Source of the DNA: Pseudomonas putida | Lineage (GTDB): Bacteria > Pseudomonadota > Gammaproteobacteria > Pseudomonadales > Pseudomonadaceae | Reading direction: 5' to 3' | Length of the DNA: 64,000 nucleotides | Assembly: GCF_002025705.1 (NCBI RefSeq) | Contig: NZ_CP018846.1 | Location: forward strand, 3,153,501-3,217,500 | Position numbers and translations under genes: made by a program | The notes under the pieces: generated by a model | Databases searched by the model: none | Told to the model about the DNA's origin: nothing | What the model saw: only the letters and a program-made list of their open reading frames with translations | Shown here: piece by piece, positions 49,891 to 58,521 of the stretch | How the letters are laid out: every line of letters begins with the position of its first letter | Numbering within the stretch: the first letter of the stretch is position 1

Positions 49891-50853
49891 TCAGACACGT
49901 GGTTCAACGGTCACCCAGTAACGGGTCAGGCCATTGACTGCCACCGGCAGGGTGTCGCCGAGCAGGCGCAGGCTGGCATCGCTATCGGTCAGTGGGAATG
50001 CGCCAGACACCTTGAGCTCAGCCACGGCCGGGTGGCAGCGCAGCACCCCTGGGCGATAACGGCCAAGCTCCTGCAACAGGTCGGCCAGGCGCATGTCGCG
50101 GGCCAACAGCATGCCGCGCTCCCAGGCCAGGTCGCCGACATCAAGCGGGATGGCCGGCTGCACCCGGGCGGCGTCGAAGGTGCTGCGCTCGCCGGCCCGC
50201 AGCAGTTGGTCGGTGCCATGCTGCGGCTGGACAGCCACGGCACCATCGAGCACAGCGACTTGGGTCGATGGGCCTGCCAGCCGCACACTGAAGCGCGTCC
50301 CCACGGCCTGGACCTTGCCATGCAGGGTGCGCACCCGCAATGGCCGCGCTGGCGTGGCGGGGTCGGCCGCGCTGGTGACGAGTATTTCGCCCGCAAGCAG
50401 GTCGATGCACCGTTGCCGCGCGTCGAAACGGATATCGACGGCGCTGTCGGTGTTCAGCAGTACCCGGCTGCCATCGGCCAGGGTCAGGGGACGCTGCTCG
50501 CCAACCGCCGTGTGGGCATCCGCTGTCCATTGCTGCCAGGGTGTTTCGCGCAATGCCAGCCAGGCTGCAGGTGCCGCCAGCAGCATCAGGCCCAAGCGCT
50601 GCACGGCCTGGCGGCGGCTCACCGCGCCGTTGCGGCTCAGCCGGCGCAGGGTCTCGCCGGTGACCGGTACCGGCAAGCGCCGCAAATCGCCCAGGAGCAT
50701 CTCAGCGCGTTGCCAGGCCTGCGCGTGCTGAGCGCTGCGCTGGCACCAGGCCTGGACGGCGCGGTAGTCATCCTCGGTGGCGCTACCCGATTGCAACTGC
50801 ACCAGCCAGTCGGCGGCTTCGCCAAGGATGGACGGGTCAATTCGGGAATTCAT
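49891..50853 (-). CDS. FecR-type anti-sigma/signal transducer (set 2)
   Basis: The 320-residue protein is a complete FecR: DUF4880 at the N-terminus (LGEAADWLVQLQSGSATEDD, VQAWCQRSAQHAQAW), one membrane segment (LGLMLLAAPAAWLAL, about 85-100), the FecR domain (GEQRPLTLADGSRVLLNTDS) and an STN-like tail. It contrasts with the set 1 protein, which lacks DUF4880. It shares one base (TGATG) with the sigma stop and lies 86 bp before the receptor gene. Confidence 0.93.
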   Translation of the reverse strand: MNSRIDPSILGEAADWLVQLQSGSATEDDYRAVQAWCQRSAQHAQAWQRAEMLLGDLRRLPVPVTGETLRRLSRNGAVSRRQAVQRLGLMLLAAPAAWLALRETPWQQWTADAHTAVGEQRPLTLADGSRVLLNTDSAVDIRFDARQRCIDLLAGEILVTSAADPATPARPLRVRTLHGKVQAVGTRFSVRLAGPSTQVAVLDGAVAVQPQHGTDQLLRAGERSTFDAARVQPAIPLDVGDLAWERGMLLARDMRLADLLQELGRYRPGVLRCHPAVAELKVSGAFPLTDSDASLRLLGDTLPVAVNGLTRYWVTVEPRV

Positions 50854-51359
50854 CAATCCAGGCTCAGGCAGGCAAGGAAGGCAGTGCGCATATCGCGCTT
50901 GATGGTGACCAGTGACACCTGCAATTGCTCGGCGATCTGCACGTAAGTCAGGCCATCGAGCTGAGATAGCAGGAACACCTGACGGACCCTTGCCGGCATT
51001 TCGCGCAGCATGGCATCCACCCGGTAGAGCGTTTCAAGGATCAGCCAGCGGGTTTCTGGTGACGGCGCTTCTGGCGCAGGTAGATGGGCAATGGCTTGCA
51101 GGTAGGCCCGCTCGACATCCTGACGCCGCCAACGGTCGACCAGCAGGCCCTTGGCGATATGGGTCAGCAAAGCCCGCGGTTCGCTGCCAAAGCCAGCTTC
51201 GGCATGGCGGCCTAGCAGGCGCACGAAAGTATCATGGGCAACGTCGGCGGCATCGCAGGCATTGCCCAGCTTGCGCCCCAGCCAACCCAGCAGCCAGCCA
51301 TTGTGCTCGGTGTACAACGTCTGGACTTGCAGGTTGAGATTGGTTTCGAAGGGCGGCAT
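50853..51359 (-). CDS. ECF sigma factor, FecI type (set 2)
   Basis: The 168-residue protein has region 2 (LYTEHNGWLLGWLGRKLGNA, DAADVAHDTFVRLLG) and region 4 (MPARVRQVFLLSQLDGLTYV, QIAEQLQVSLVTIKRDMRTA). It starts the leftward signalling operon. ATG 51357-51359 is used; a TTG eight codons earlier is less likely. A weak Fur-box-like dyad GAAT-N7-ATTC lies at about 51388-51402. Confidence 0.92.
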   Translation of the reverse strand: MPPFETNLNLQVQTLYTEHNGWLLGWLGRKLGNACDAADVAHDTFVRLLGRHAEAGFGSEPRALLTHIAKGLLVDRWRRQDVERAYLQAIAHLPAPEAPSPETRWLILETLYRVDAMLREMPARVRQVFLLSQLDGLTYVQIAEQLQVSLVTIKRDMRTAFLACLSLD

Positions 51360-51618
51360 CGCGATCTTGTTGAAAAAGTGCAATTAAGAATTGATCGCAT
51401 TCTAATCATGGCTCGAACGCGCTGGCAATACACATCGCACGCTGCGATTCAGGTTGCACGAAATCACATCACTGCTCTCCAAAGCACTGTCAAAATGGTG
51501 AAGGCCAGCAGGCCTTTTGTCATTTGCCGTCAGCCGTCGATTTTTTCTGGCGCAGGGGGTAAAAACTGTCTTCCTTGTCAAACCCGTTCGATCCTGTTCA
51601 GCAAAAAGACCAATAATC

Positions 51619-52647
51619 ATGACAGCATTGATCAAGACCACTTCACTGACCGGCTTCGCCGAGCTGGTGAGAGACCTGGGCGGCGACCCCGACCGCCTGC
51701 TGCGCCAGATGCAGATAGACCCGAAACTGCTCGATAACACCGGCGCCGTCATCCCCTACCGGTCCATGATCAATCTGCTGGAACGCTGCGCAGAGCAACT
51801 TGACTGTGCGGACTTCGGCCTGCGCCTGGCCGAACGGCAGAGCCTGATGATTCTCGGGCCATTGGCAGTAGTGGGCCAGAACGCACGTAACGTAGCCGAA
51901 GGCATTGCCGCCATCACACGCTTCCTGCATACCTACAGCCCGGGCGTACTGGTGTATCTGGACAACGACAGCGCCCCCGGCCGCGCGCATTTGGTCTACG
52001 AAATGCGCCTGCAGCCGGCGCCGCGCCAGACACAGATCATCGAGCTGTCGCTAGGGGTGATGTTCAAGGCGTTGCAGATGCTTCATGGCCCGGGTTTCCG
52101 GCCCCATTCGGTACTTTCGCGCAGCGAGGCGCGCCTGCCGCAAAACCGTTACCAACGCTTCTTTGGCGCCCGCACCTACTTTGGCCAGGCACAGAATGCT
52201 CTGGTGCTGTTGCCCGAACACCTGGAAAAACCGATCGACCAGCACAACCGGCAGCTGCATGACACGATGATGGAGTACGTCAGCAGCCTGGGCGCCAGCA
52301 ACCCGTTGCAGGTGCACAGCCAGGTGGAAGTGGCTATCCGCCGCCTGCTGCCGACCCATCGCTGCGCGCTGCCGCTGATCGCCGAGCAGCTCGGGATGCG
52401 CGAACGCTCACTGCAGCGGCGCCTGGCCGAGCACGGCCAAGTGTTCGAACACATGGTCGAGCGCGTGCGTCGCGAGCTGGCCGAGCTGTACCTGGCCGAA
52501 GCGCAGATGCCCATGGCGCAAATTGCCGGGCTGCTCGGCTATCTCGAACAAAGCTCGTTCAATCGTGCTTGCCGGCGCTGGTATGGTTTGTCGCCGCGGG
52601 AGCGGCGCGTACAACTACGCGCTACCCCGCTGCAGGTTCAAGGGTAG
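51619..52647 (+). CDS. AraC-family regulator (OruR/PhbR-like architecture)
   Basis: The 342-residue protein has the N-terminal arabinose-binding-like domain of the OruR/ArgR group (SLTGFAELVRDLGGDPDRLL, PYRSMINLLERCA) and a C-terminal AraC double helix-turn-helix (IAEQLGMRERSLQRRLAEHG, IAGLLGYLEQSSFNRACRRW). It is convergent with the dehydrogenase operon and overlaps its last gene by 10 bp, so it probably regulates that operon. ATG 51619 is the conserved start; the ribosome-binding site is weak. Confidence 0.9.
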   Translation: MTALIKTTSLTGFAELVRDLGGDPDRLLRQMQIDPKLLDNTGAVIPYRSMINLLERCAEQLDCADFGLRLAERQSLMILGPLAVVGQNARNVAEGIAAITRFLHTYSPGVLVYLDNDSAPGRAHLVYEMRLQPAPRQTQIIELSLGVMFKALQMLHGPGFRPHSVLSRSEARLPQNRYQRFFGARTYFGQAQNALVLLPEHLEKPIDQHNRQLHDTMMEYVSSLGASNPLQVHSQVEVAIRRLLPTHRCALPLIAEQLGMRERSLQRRLAEHGQVFEHMVERVRRELAELYLAEAQMPMAQIAGLLGYLEQSSFNRACRRWYGLSPRERRVQLRATPLQVQG

Positions 52648-53717
52648 GTGATGATGATCTTGGCCTGCTGATCCGGCTGGGCCAACGCTGCAAATGCCTC
52701 GCCCACGCCGTCCAGGGTAATGCGGCCGGTGATCATCGGTGCCGCATCCAGCTGGCCGTCGGCCAAGGCAAGCAAGGTCTGGGCGAACTCCTCGTAGGTG
52801 TAGCCGAACGAGAAATGTACGTTCATCTCCTTGCCGATGGCGATCAGCGGCTCGATCCGATCACTCTCCATGCACACCCCCACCACGATCAACCTTGAGC
52901 GCGGTGGTGCATGCTGGATCACTTGCTGGATCAGCCCCGGCACGCCGACGCATTCGAACACTACGCATGGCTTGGGTTGCGGGCCCAAGCCCAGCAATGC
53001 CATAGGCCCATCCATGTCGTAGCCCTGCGGCGCGGCGACCTCCAGCCACGAACTGTAGGGCGACTGTTCGGCGGGGTTGACCACGATATCGGCGCCCATC
53101 TTCTCCGCCAGCGCGCGGCGCCCGGCGCTGAAGTCCGCCGCCACCACCGGGCCAATGCCACGGGACTTGAGGATGGCAATCATCGCCAGGCCGATCGGGC
53201 CGCAACCAATCACTACCGGCACTTCGCTGCCGTCCAGGCGCGCGCGGTTCGCCGCATGGGCGGCCACCGTCAGGGGCTCGGTCAAGGCCGCGATTTCGGC
53301 CGGCAGGTCACCGGGCACCGCCATCAGCATCTGCTCGGCAAGCACCATCTGTTCGCCGTAGCCACCGGGATACTGGTTGGAGAAGCCGATGTGGTGGAAG
53401 GCTTGGGGGCTGATCACGAACGGCAGCGCGCATACCCGAGTGCCCACCTTGAGCTGCTTGTCGCTGCCAGGGCCGTGGTCGAGAACCTCGGCGCAGTACT
53501 CGTGGCCGAACACTACGCCCTGGCGATCGTCGAAGGCGATCGGGATGTTGCCGCGCTTGAAATTGGCCAGCACCCGTTTGCAGTGGTGGAACATGTGCAG
53601 GTCCGAACCGCAGATGCCGCAGGCCAGTGTCTTGACCAGTACCTCGCCTGGGCCGGGCTCGGGGTTGGGCAACTGTTCGACTTGCAGTTGGTTGTCGCGC
53701 ATGACGACGGCTTTCAT
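52638..53717 (-). CDS. zinc-dependent alcohol dehydrogenase (MDR family)
   Basis: The 359-residue protein has catalytic-zinc motifs CGICGSDLHMF (C33) and GHEYCAE, and a Rossmann motif PVVIGCGPIGLAMIAILKSR. The four-cysteine structural-zinc lobe is absent. It would oxidise a secondary alcohol or reduce a ketone with NAD(P). It is the last gene of the cupin-epimerase-dehydrogenase run and has a GGAGACAACC ribosome-binding site. Confidence 0.92.
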   Translation of the reverse strand: MKAVVMRDNQLQVEQLPNPEPGPGEVLVKTLACGICGSDLHMFHHCKRVLANFKRGNIPIAFDDRQGVVFGHEYCAEVLDHGPGSDKQLKVGTRVCALPFVISPQAFHHIGFSNQYPGGYGEQMVLAEQMLMAVPGDLPAEIAALTEPLTVAAHAANRARLDGSEVPVVIGCGPIGLAMIAILKSRGIGPVVAADFSAGRRALAEKMGADIVVNPAEQSPYSSWLEVAAPQGYDMDGPMALLGLGPQPKPCVVFECVGVPGLIQQVIQHAPPRSRLIVVGVCMESDRIEPLIAIGKEMNVHFSFGYTYEEFAQTLLALADGQLDAAPMITGRITLDGVGEAFAALAQPDQQAKIIITYP

Positions 53718-53769
53718 GGTTGTCTCCTTGTTCAGGCGCGGGCTGCGCGTGCATGTGCCCGCGGCAATG

Positions 53770-54792
53770 TCAGTTCAGCTGGCCGACTTCCCGCAGCCAG
53801 GCTTCAGAACGGCGCAGGCCCTCCTGCAGGCTGACCTTAGGGGCATAGCCCAACAGCGCCCTGGCTTTTTCGATGGAGATACCCCCGGTCCGGGAGAACA
53901 TGTACATGGCATCCGGGCTGACCTCGTTGGGCCGACCGAGCAGCCGGTTGGCGTACCAGACGCCGCGGGTGAGCAGCGTCGCCAACGGCAGCGGCAGGCT
54001 GCGCGGGCTGCCGGAGCGCCCCGCCCACTGCCAGTGGTTGCTGAAGAACTCCAGGCAACTGACCGATTCCGCCGCGCTGATATGGAAGATCTGCCCTTTG
54101 GCCTGGTCCAGGCCTGCGGCCAGCATCACGCCGTCGAGCAGGTCGTCGATGTACACTGGGGTCCAGCGGCCAGCGCCGCCGTTGGGCAGAATCAGCGCCC
54201 CGGCCTTGGCCATCTTCAAAGGCTCGGTGAGCCAGGCGCGCGAGCCCGGGCCATAGACGTCCCCGGGCCTTACGATGGTGCATTCGAGCTCGCCGGCCGC
54301 ATGGGCGGCAAGCACCAGGTGCTCGCTGGCACCCTTGGCCACGCCATAGCGGTATTGCTCGCCGATGACCACGTCACAGCGCTCGTCGGCCTGTTCCGGG
54401 TATTGCCAACCCAGGGCCGCGATCGAAGAGAACTGCACGAAGCGTTTAGCCCCGCTGGCGATGGCGACGTCCAGGCAGTTGCGCACGCCACGCACCGAGA
54501 CATCGCGGTAGAGCGTCCAGGGTGCCGCAAGCGAGACCACCGCCGCGGTATTGATGAACAGTTCGCAGCCTCGGGCCGCCTCGGCCCACTGCCCCGGCTG
54601 GCCAAGGTCGCCGGCAACGACACCATTGGCCGGGTCGGCGCGCAAGTCCATGCCGCGCACTTCGGCGCCCAATGCCCGGTAGCGCCGGGCAAGGGCCTGG
54701 CCGATGAACCCGCAGGCACCAGTAATGAAGACCGAACCTGGCAGCTGGGGGGTTTGCCCCTGTGCCCCGGTCGGCATTGCAGGATGGCTCAT
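53770..54792 (-). CDS. NAD-dependent epimerase/3-beta-HSD-type dehydrogenase
   Basis: The 340-residue extended SDR has the nucleotide-binding loop VFITGACGFIGQ (about 21-32), the catalytic YGVAK (Y-x3-K, about 150) and a substrate domain (GDVYGPGSRAW). It resembles 3-beta-hydroxysteroid dehydrogenase/isomerase-type SDRs more than sugar epimerases, but by eye this is not decisive. It lies between the cupin dioxygenase gene (54 bp upstream) and the alcohol dehydrogenase gene (52 bp downstream). Confidence 0.9.
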   Translation of the reverse strand: MSHPAMPTGAQGQTPQLPGSVFITGACGFIGQALARRYRALGAEVRGMDLRADPANGVVAGDLGQPGQWAEAARGCELFINTAAVVSLAAPWTLYRDVSVRGVRNCLDVAIASGAKRFVQFSSIAALGWQYPEQADERCDVVIGEQYRYGVAKGASEHLVLAAHAAGELECTIVRPGDVYGPGSRAWLTEPLKMAKAGALILPNGGAGRWTPVYIDDLLDGVMLAAGLDQAKGQIFHISAAESVSCLEFFSNHWQWAGRSGSPRSLPLPLATLLTRGVWYANRLLGRPNEVSPDAMYMFSRTGGISIEKARALLGYAPKVSLQEGLRRSEAWLREVGQLN

Positions 54793-54846
54793 CGAGCACG
54801 CTCCAGAAAGGCCTGTGAAAGATGGGCACTGGAGTGCCCGCAGGGA

Positions 54847-55365
54847 TCAGCCGACGGTGTAGCCGGCGTGGCCAGGGCGGATGTAGCGCGCAGGCTCCAG
54901 GCCGCGCTCCTGCACCAGGCGGTCGATGACCTGCATGATGTCGCTGGCATCCATCACGTTGACGAAGTTGCCTGCCTGGTCGAAGTTGATGTTCGCGCCC
55001 TGCACCACCATCAGGGTCTCGGTGGTTTCGCTATTGTCTGCAGGCACGCTGAAGGTATGGATCGAGCCGCCCGGTTCGTACAGGTAGCAGCCGGCGGTCT
55101 GCGGTTGCTCAGGGTACTCCACATAGTTCCAGCGCCCGGTCAGGGTGAACAGGTGAACGGGGCCTGTGTGGTAGTGGCACGGCAGGCAGACGCCGGGCTC
55201 GAAGATCACGCGCAGGGTCCAGATCCCCAGGTTCGGGTCCAGATACAAAGGCTGTACGTGGACGCCCGGAAAATAAGGCGCGAGGGCATTCTCATAGATC
55301 GGCAACTCATGTGTGTTGAGGGTGAGCAGTTCCTTGTGCTCGAACACGGGAGTGGGCATTGGCAT
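54847..55365 (-). CDS. cupin, 2,4'-dihydroxyacetophenone dioxygenase-like
   Basis: The 172-residue protein is a single cupin: motif 1 is GVCLPCHYHTGPVHLFTLTG (H-x-H and a later H) and motif 2 is YLYEPGGSIHTF. This arrangement matches the 2,4'-dihydroxyacetophenone dioxygenase (DAD) family, iron enzymes that cleave the side-chain C-C bond of hydroxyacetophenones; the family also contains members of unknown substrate. It heads a leftward operon with an SDR and an alcohol dehydrogenase. ATG 55363-55365 has GAGGAGA upstream. Confidence 0.85.
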   Translation of the reverse strand: MPMPTPVFEHKELLTLNTHELPIYENALAPYFPGVHVQPLYLDPNLGIWTLRVIFEPGVCLPCHYHTGPVHLFTLTGRWNYVEYPEQPQTAGCYLYEPGGSIHTFSVPADNSETTETLMVVQGANINFDQAGNFVNVMDASDIMQVIDRLVQERGLEPARYIRPGHAGYTVG

Positions 55366-55742
55366 TGTTATTCTCCTCAGGCGGCGATGGGGCAGGAATA
55401 CGGTGTGTCCTGTCGCCATGTTGCGGCCGCGCCATCCCGAGAAGATTGTCACTTGCGGTCATTCGTTTGTCATTTGACGCCAGGCTGGAATCACGCAAAC
55501 ACCGGCTCCGTGAGTGCACCCTCGGAGCCCGGCCCGAAGGTGCACTACCCTCCTCAGCGGGTTCGAGCGCCTGCTCACCATGTTCTCCAGGTCTTCATCT
55601 GCGGCACTAGCAAATTCCAACGCGCACTGGGCGGCAATTGAAATTGCCATTTGCCAGCCCTCACCGTGCAAGCAGTCGCCGTCTACACTAGCGCTGGGGC
55701 AATGCCTGCGAACTTCCAATTGCCTCTCAACAGGAAGAGCTT
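55366..55742. other. intergenic region between divergent genes
   Basis: The spacer separates the cupin operon from the rightward outer-membrane protein gene and must contain both promoters. Both strands show short open frames without ribosome-binding sites. I recognise no RNA, repeat or gene remnant. Confidence 0.4.
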
Positions 55743-56555
55743 ATGCAAAAAGTCCATTGCACATGCGGGATCTCGCTGGTCATCGCTGTTGGCGCGGGAA
55801 GTGCCCAGGCTGAAGACTCCGCAGAACTGGCCAAGGCTGCCCTCAACCCGGTGGCTGCCATGTACAGCCTGCCCGTGCAGTACAACTGGGATCAGAAGAT
55901 CGGCTCCACCGGTGATGGTATGCACAGCGTGACCAACATCCAGCCAGTGCTGCCATTCACGCTGAACGAGGACTGGAACCTCATTTCACGCACCATCTTG
56001 CCTGTCATCGACCAGCACGGCCTGGCCCCCAACGGCGCAGCCGACAAATCAGGCGCAGGTGACATTACGCAAAGCTTCTTCTTTTCCCCCAGCAAACCCA
56101 CCGACAGCGGATGGATCCTCGGTGCAGGTCCAGCCTTGTTGATTCCGACCGCCAGCGACGAACTGCTCGGGAATGAACAGTGGGGCCTGGGCCCGACTGC
56201 GGTAGCGCTCAAGCAGTCAAATGGTTGGACCCGAGGCATACTCGCCAACCATATCTGGGGGCTTGACGGCAGCCCACCGGATGGCAAGGAAAAGGTCAAT
56301 CAGACATTCCTGCAGCCCTTCCTGTCGTACACCACCAAGTCGCTCACCACCTACGGCATCAACACGGAATCGACCTATGACTGGCAAGCGCGTGAATGGT
56401 CGGTCCCCGTCAACCTGACCGTTACCCAACTGCTCAAGATAAAAGGCCAACCCCTGACAATCCAGGCAGGCCCGAGGTACTGGCTGGACAGATCAGGCGA
56501 TGGCCCCCAAGGCTGGGGCTTTCGCGCAGCAGTGACATTGCTGTTTCCTCGCTGA
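55743..56555 (+). CDS. outer-membrane transporter-like protein (phenol MetA-pathway type)
   Basis: The 270-residue protein has a signal peptide (LVIAVGAGSAQAE) and beta-strand-rich sequence ending in TLLFPR. It resembles the family of putative outer-membrane transporters found with phenol and other aromatic pathways (Phenol_MetA_deg type, often labelled transporter or neuromedin U-like). The AGGAAGAG ribosome-binding site supports the start. It precedes the AspT-type transporter gene by 73 bp and could form a two-membrane uptake route with it. The cargo is unknown. Confidence 0.8.
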   Translation: MQKVHCTCGISLVIAVGAGSAQAEDSAELAKAALNPVAAMYSLPVQYNWDQKIGSTGDGMHSVTNIQPVLPFTLNEDWNLISRTILPVIDQHGLAPNGAADKSGAGDITQSFFFSPSKPTDSGWILGAGPALLIPTASDELLGNEQWGLGPTAVALKQSNGWTRGILANHIWGLDGSPPDGKEKVNQTFLQPFLSYTTKSLTTYGINTESTYDWQAREWSVPVNLTVTQLLKIKGQPLTIQAGPRYWLDRSGDGPQGWGFRAAVTLLFPR

Positions 56556-56628
56556 CTGAATTGCCCATCTACCGATTGCACGCATACTTGTCCAGCTATG
56601 GCGGATTGCCGTTCGCGAGGGTGCCAAG

Positions 56629-58311
56629 ATGATCGACAGGGTCCTGAACGCACTACGTGACAACCCTGAAATTGCAGTGTTTCTCGCCATCGCCCTGGGC
56701 ATCCTGCTTGGCCGCCTGAAACTGGGCAGTTTCCACCTGGGTTCGGTCGCTGGCGCGCTACTGATGGGGTTGCTGATCGGCCAGATCGGCCTGCAGGTGC
56801 CCCACGAACTGAAATCCGTATTCTTCGCCTTGTTCATCTACGCGGTGGGATTCAAAAGCGGCCCGGAGTTCTTCGGCAGCCTCAACCGCGGCACGTTAAA
56901 ACTGGTCATGCTTTCGCTGGTGCTATGCGGTACCGCCCTGGCCGTGATCCTGGCGATGAATGCACTGTACGGTTTCGATGCAGGCTTTACCGCAGGCCTG
57001 GGCGCCGGCGCGCTGACCGACACGGCGATCATGGGCACGGCCAGCAGCGCCATCGCCCAGCTGCCGCTGGACACTGCGGCCAAGGCCGAGCTCAACAGCC
57101 ACATGGCGGTGGCCTATGCAATCACCTACGTGTTCGGCACCGTCGGGCTGATCGTCTTTGTCGGCAGCCTGGCGCCACGCCTGCTCGGCGTGGACTTGCG
57201 CAGCAGCGCCCAGGAACTGGAGCGCGAACTGGGCATCGAGCGCAACGAAGACGCCATCAGCATTCCCTATACACGCATTGTCGTGCGCGCCCACCGGCTT
57301 ACCGCTGCTCAAGCACCCGGCCTGAGCATTGCCGATGTAGAAGCACTGCACCCGGCCCTGAGCATCGAGCGCATCACCCGTGCCGGGCAGCACCTGGAGC
57401 GCGACCCGGCATTGCTGCTCGAACGTGACGACATCCTGGGCATTTACGCCCTGCGCGATGCCGTGAGTGACCTGCATGACTGGATTGGCCCGGAGGTGGA
57501 TCACCCGCCAAGCCTGTCGTTCCCCACTCGCAGCGCCGACATCGTGCTGACCAATCGCCGACTTGCCGGCCGCAGCCTGCACCAGGTCAAGGCGGCACTT
57601 ACCGGCACCGAGCGGATGGGGTGCTTCCTGACAGGCATCACTCGCCAAGGCCTGCCCTTGCCCCTGTTGCCCAATACCACGCTGCGCCGTGGCGACGTCA
57701 TCAGCCTCACCGGGCGTGCCAGCAGTGTCGAGGCACTGGCCGCGCAGCTTGGACGCATCCGTCACCCCAGCTACCGCAGCGATATCGCCATCCATGCGCT
57801 GGGCCTGGTGGTCGGTTCATTGGTCGGGCTGCTGTCTACCCATATCGGCATGATCCCGGTGGAACTCGGTATCGGCGGGGGTGTGCTGCTGGCCGGGCTG
57901 CTGATCGGTTGGTACAACTCGCGACACCCCGAACTCGGCGCCCTGCCACCTGCGGCGCAGTGGGCATTTTCCGAGTTCGGCCTCACCGCCTTCGGCGCGG
58001 TGGTGGGTTTGCTGGCGGGGCCTGCGGCGCTTACGGCGGTCAAGGAACAAGGCATGGCGCTGCTGCTGGCAGGGGCACTGGTGACCCTCATTCCACCGTT
58101 GGTCACGCTATACTTCGGCCGCTATGTGTTGCGCCTGCATCCGATGATCCTGTTAGGCGCCCTGGCCGGTGCGCAGACCGAGGCGGCATCGATGAACAAG
58201 ATCATCGAGCAGTCAGGGAGCAATACCCCTGTGATCGGCTTTACCGTCTGCTATGCCATCTCCAACGTACTGCTCGCAGTGTGCGGGCCGATCATCATTG
58301 CCTTTGCCTGA
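56629..58311 (+). CDS. AspT/YidE/YbjL-type (AAEx) transporter
   Basis: The 560-residue protein has two membrane halves of about five helices each (N-terminal FLAIALGILLGRLKLGSFHL; C-terminal ALGLVVGSLVGLLSTHIGMI) with a central hydrophilic region containing TrkA-C-like segments (NRRLAGRSLHQVKAAL, RRGDVISLTGRASSVE). This is the layout of the aspartate:alanine exchanger family and its YidE/YbjL relatives. GADTDTA-like GAGALTDTAIMGTAS and GAQTEAASMNKI are the repeated substrate motifs. The substrate in Pseudomonas is unknown. GAGGGTG precedes the ATG. Confidence 0.9.
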   Translation: MIDRVLNALRDNPEIAVFLAIALGILLGRLKLGSFHLGSVAGALLMGLLIGQIGLQVPHELKSVFFALFIYAVGFKSGPEFFGSLNRGTLKLVMLSLVLCGTALAVILAMNALYGFDAGFTAGLGAGALTDTAIMGTASSAIAQLPLDTAAKAELNSHMAVAYAITYVFGTVGLIVFVGSLAPRLLGVDLRSSAQELERELGIERNEDAISIPYTRIVVRAHRLTAAQAPGLSIADVEALHPALSIERITRAGQHLERDPALLLERDDILGIYALRDAVSDLHDWIGPEVDHPPSLSFPTRSADIVLTNRRLAGRSLHQVKAALTGTERMGCFLTGITRQGLPLPLLPNTTLRRGDVISLTGRASSVEALAAQLGRIRHPSYRSDIAIHALGLVVGSLVGLLSTHIGMIPVELGIGGGVLLAGLLIGWYNSRHPELGALPPAAQWAFSEFGLTAFGAVVGLLAGPAALTAVKEQGMALLLAGALVTLIPPLVTLYFGRYVLRLHPMILLGALAGAQTEAASMNKIIEQSGSNTPVIGFTVCYAISNVLLAVCGPIIIAFA

Positions 58312-58362
58312 TGCATCGACTTGCTCGCCTGAAGGTGTCGTCTAAAGTACTAACTCACAGCC

Positions 58363-58445
58363 CAGGCACCTGCTTCTCATTCAAAAAGTGATGTAGCCGT
58401 GTAAGAGAGCAGCCAGCGCCAAGTGCCTGATTTCAACATGGCTAC
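58363..58445. ncRNA. possible pseudoknot-forming leader/3'-UTR element
   Basis: Two interleaved stems are possible. CAGGCAC (58363-58369) pairs with GTGCCTG (58423-58429), and GTAGCCGTG (58393-58401) pairs with CATGGCTAC (58437-58445; one G-U). The order 1-2-1'-2' is an H-type pseudoknot. It lies between the transporter stop and the FadL-type gene and would be in the latter's leader if transcribed. No known RNA family is recognised. Confidence 0.3.
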
Positions 58446-58521
58446 CCTGCTTCTGCTACACCTCAACGTTCGCTGGCAGTTGCCTTGAAAGGTACAGCGC
58501 TTCAGTCACAAGGAGCGTCTG

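Noticed and set aside
53377..55641. 754-codon rightward open frame opposite the dehydrogenase/epimerase/cupin operon
   Set aside because: It spans three real genes on the other strand, has His/Arg/Gln-rich low-complexity composition and no recognisable domain.
58459..58480. Sigma-54-like element CTGGCAGTTGCCTTGAA before the FadL-type gene
   Set aside because: The GG is present but the -12 GC is GA, and no enhancer-binding regulator is nearby.
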